Origin: Microcaldota archaeon
GTDB taxonomy: Archaea > Micrarchaeota > Micrarchaeia > Anstonellales > Bilamarchaeaceae
Reading direction: 5' to 3'
DNA length: 5,949 nucleotides
Assembly: GCA_013425425.1 (NCBI GenBank)
Contig: JACCLJ010000099.1
Location: 1-5,949 of the forward strand
Shown: piece after piece, positions 5,540-5,949 of the stretch
How the letters are laid out: the number at the start of each line of letters is the position of its first letter
Numbering within the stretch: position 1 is the stretch's first letter
Translations under genes and position numbers: made by a program
The notes under the pieces: generated by a model
What the model was told of the DNA's origin: nothing
The model's database searches: none
What the model saw: the letters and a program-made list of their open reading frames with translations, nothing else

Positions 5540-5629
5540 AAAGATAGGGCATGGACAAGACGCTTCTTGTCTATTCTTGACAACGAAGTTGTCAAGGGCA
5601 CCGGAGTAGAACATAAGTAGCCCTTCTTT
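5540..5629 (+). ncRNA. Candidate structured RNA, three-way junction, joined to the 5' end of tRNA-Leu
   Basis: Three helices can be drawn by eye. P1 pairs 5540-5550 with 5620-5629: AAAGA and AGGGC with GCCCT and TCTTT, 10 bp with one bulged T at 5545. P2 is 5551-5574, ATGGACAAGA/TCTTGTCTAT, 10 bp with one G-U pair and loop CGCT. P3 is 5576-5596, CTTGACAAC/GTTGTCAAG, 9 bp with loop GAA. P1 and P2 are contiguous, so they could stack. A 23-nt strand (5597-5619) joins P3 to P1. Its CACC at 5599-5602 could pair with GGTG at 5531-5534. The G-U pair in P2 would be a C-A mismatch on the other strand, which favours the plus strand. P1 ends exactly at the base before tRNA-Leu position 1. I see no C/D boxes, and an H/ACA fold conflicts with P2. 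No known family is recognised. It could be a stable RNA cut off by RNase P, or a folded pre-tRNA leader. Confidence 0.5.
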
Positions 5630-5749
5630 GCAGGAGTGGCGGAGCGGTCAAACGCGGCAGACTCAAGATCTCACATGTTCCTTTCTCGATTGCGGGATTG
5701 GAAATCTGTTGACCTAGCGTCTACAAAGGTTCAAATCCTTTCTCCTGCA
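5630..5749 (+). tRNA. trnL: tRNA-Leu (anticodon CAA) with a 36-nt intron
   Basis: The precursor is 120 nt and 84 nt after splicing. Acceptor GCAGGAG pairs with CTCCTGC and the discriminator is A at 5749. D-stem GCG/CGC encloses the loop GAGCGGTCAAA. Anticodon stem GCAGA/TCTGT contains loop CTCAAG plus A38, with anticodon CAA at 5664-5666. A long variable arm with GAC/GTC stem (5710-5724) marks it as class II, as expected for Leu. The T-stem is AAAGG/CCTTT with loop TTCAAAT. G15 can pair with C48. CCA is not encoded. There is no TATA-like sequence 25-35 nt upstream (that stretch is GC-rich), so it is probably transcribed through the structured RNA in front of it. Its 3' end lies 1 nt from the convergent methyltransferase stop. 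Confidence 0.93.
5668..5703 (+). other. tRNA-Leu intron, canonical position 37/38 (36 nt)
   Basis: The intron lies between G37 (5667) and A38 (5704). Inner helix TCTC (5669-5672) pairs with GGGA (5694-5697). The 5' bulge is A36 G37 | A and the 3' bulge is AA | A, each 3 nt. The central helix between loop bases CTCA (32-35) and intron TTGG (5698-5701) has one C-T mismatch at base 34, so the bulge-helix-bulge is imperfect. Confidence 0.82.
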
Positions 5750-5760
5750 CTTATTTTCTT
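5750..5760 (+). terminator. T-rich tract after tRNA-Leu
   Basis: CTTATTTTCTT directly follows the tRNA 3' end and overlaps the last codons of the convergent methyltransferase gene. It is a weak T-tract terminator candidate. Confidence 0.4.
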
Positions 5761-5949
5761 GCGAAAACCAGATACGCAGTGTGCATGAGCCCGAAATGCT
5801 GCGGCCTAGTCCCGAAATCGCGCACTTCGTATTCGCGGATTATGTTTTCCAGCATGAAGACTTCCCTGAAATGTTTCCTGAGCTCGAGAACAAGGACCTT
5901 TGCCTGCTCCACGTTGAGGCAGTGCGCCGCGAACGTGCCGTCCTTTTTC
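5751..5949 (-). CDS. trmI: tRNA (adenine-N1)-methyltransferase, TrmI type, C-terminal part (cut by window edge)
   Basis: The frame reads from the window edge to a TAA at 5753-5751, giving 65 residues. It ends in RPQHFGLMHTAYLVFARK, which matches the family's C-terminal RP...HTGYLVFARK signature, with Ala in place of the usual Gly. Upstream, HCLNVEQAKVLVLELRKHF and VFMLENIIREYEV fit the last helices and strands of the Rossmann methyltransferase fold (EQ...V...L...F...E...R). Archaeal TrmI methylates A58, and often A57, in the T-loop to m1A using S-adenosylmethionine. Both tRNAs here have A57 A58. The catalytic SAM-binding motifs lie outside the window, so activity cannot be judged. A complete family member has about 250 residues. 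Confidence 0.85.
   Translation of the reverse strand, partial: KKDGTFAAHCLNVEQAKVLVLELRKHFREVFMLENIIREYEVRDFGTRPQHFGLMHTAYLVFARK

Noticed and set aside
5570..5613. H/ACA guide RNA: hairpin followed by ACA at 5611-5613 with about 14-nt spacing
   Set aside because: The lower stem TCTA/TAGA would break the better 10-bp P2 helix, the 5' guide side of the pocket would be only 2 nt, and no kink-turn is visible in the 3-nt loop.

Overview
The window looks archaeal. The evidence is an AMP phosphorylase / ribose-1,5-bisphosphate isomerase gene pair (the archaeal AMP pathway), TATA-like boxes 25-40 nt upstream of starts, GGTG(A) ribosome-binding sites, a tRNA-Tyr with the archaeal C1:G72 pair and A73, and tRNA introns of bulge-helix-bulge type. 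Two intron-bearing tRNAs, one with a second intron in the D-loop, fit lineages whose tRNA splicing endonuclease accepts relaxed motifs, such as Thermoproteales or some DPANN/ARMAN-like archaea. This placement is inference. No rRNA or phylogenetic marker is present to settle it.

Layout. Positions 1-207 hold the 3' end of a membrane protein gene. It converges on a small ParB-like domain gene (219-620, minus). That gene diverges from purH (695-2248, plus) across a 74-bp spacer with one near-palindromic TATA box. An AT-rich patch (2249-2715) carries a small HNH nuclease with a C-terminal membrane segment. Next, on the minus strand, is tRNA-Tyr(GTA), 2716-2869, with two introns. A two-gene minus-strand operon follows: the ribose-1,5-bisphosphate isomerase gene (5473-4550) and, after 11 nt, the AMP phosphorylase gene (4538-2907). 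Upstream of that operon, on the plus strand, is a ~90-nt region that folds as a three-way junction (5540-5629). It abuts an intron-bearing tRNA-Leu(CAA), 5630-5749. The window ends in the C-terminal part of a tRNA m1A methyltransferase gene on the minus strand (5751 to the edge).

How the genes relate. PurH makes IMP at the end of purine synthesis. AMP phosphorylase and the isomerase take AMP apart and turn its ribose into ribulose-1,5-bisphosphate, the substrate of form III RuBisCO, which is not in this window. The window therefore pairs purine synthesis with nucleotide salvage to central carbon. The TrmI-type enzyme is expected to act on A57/A58 of T-loops like those of both tRNAs here.

The most unusual signals are the doubly interrupted tRNA-Tyr and the structured RNA fused to the 5' end of tRNA-Leu. 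No CRISPR array, insertion sequence, rRNA or defence cluster was seen.
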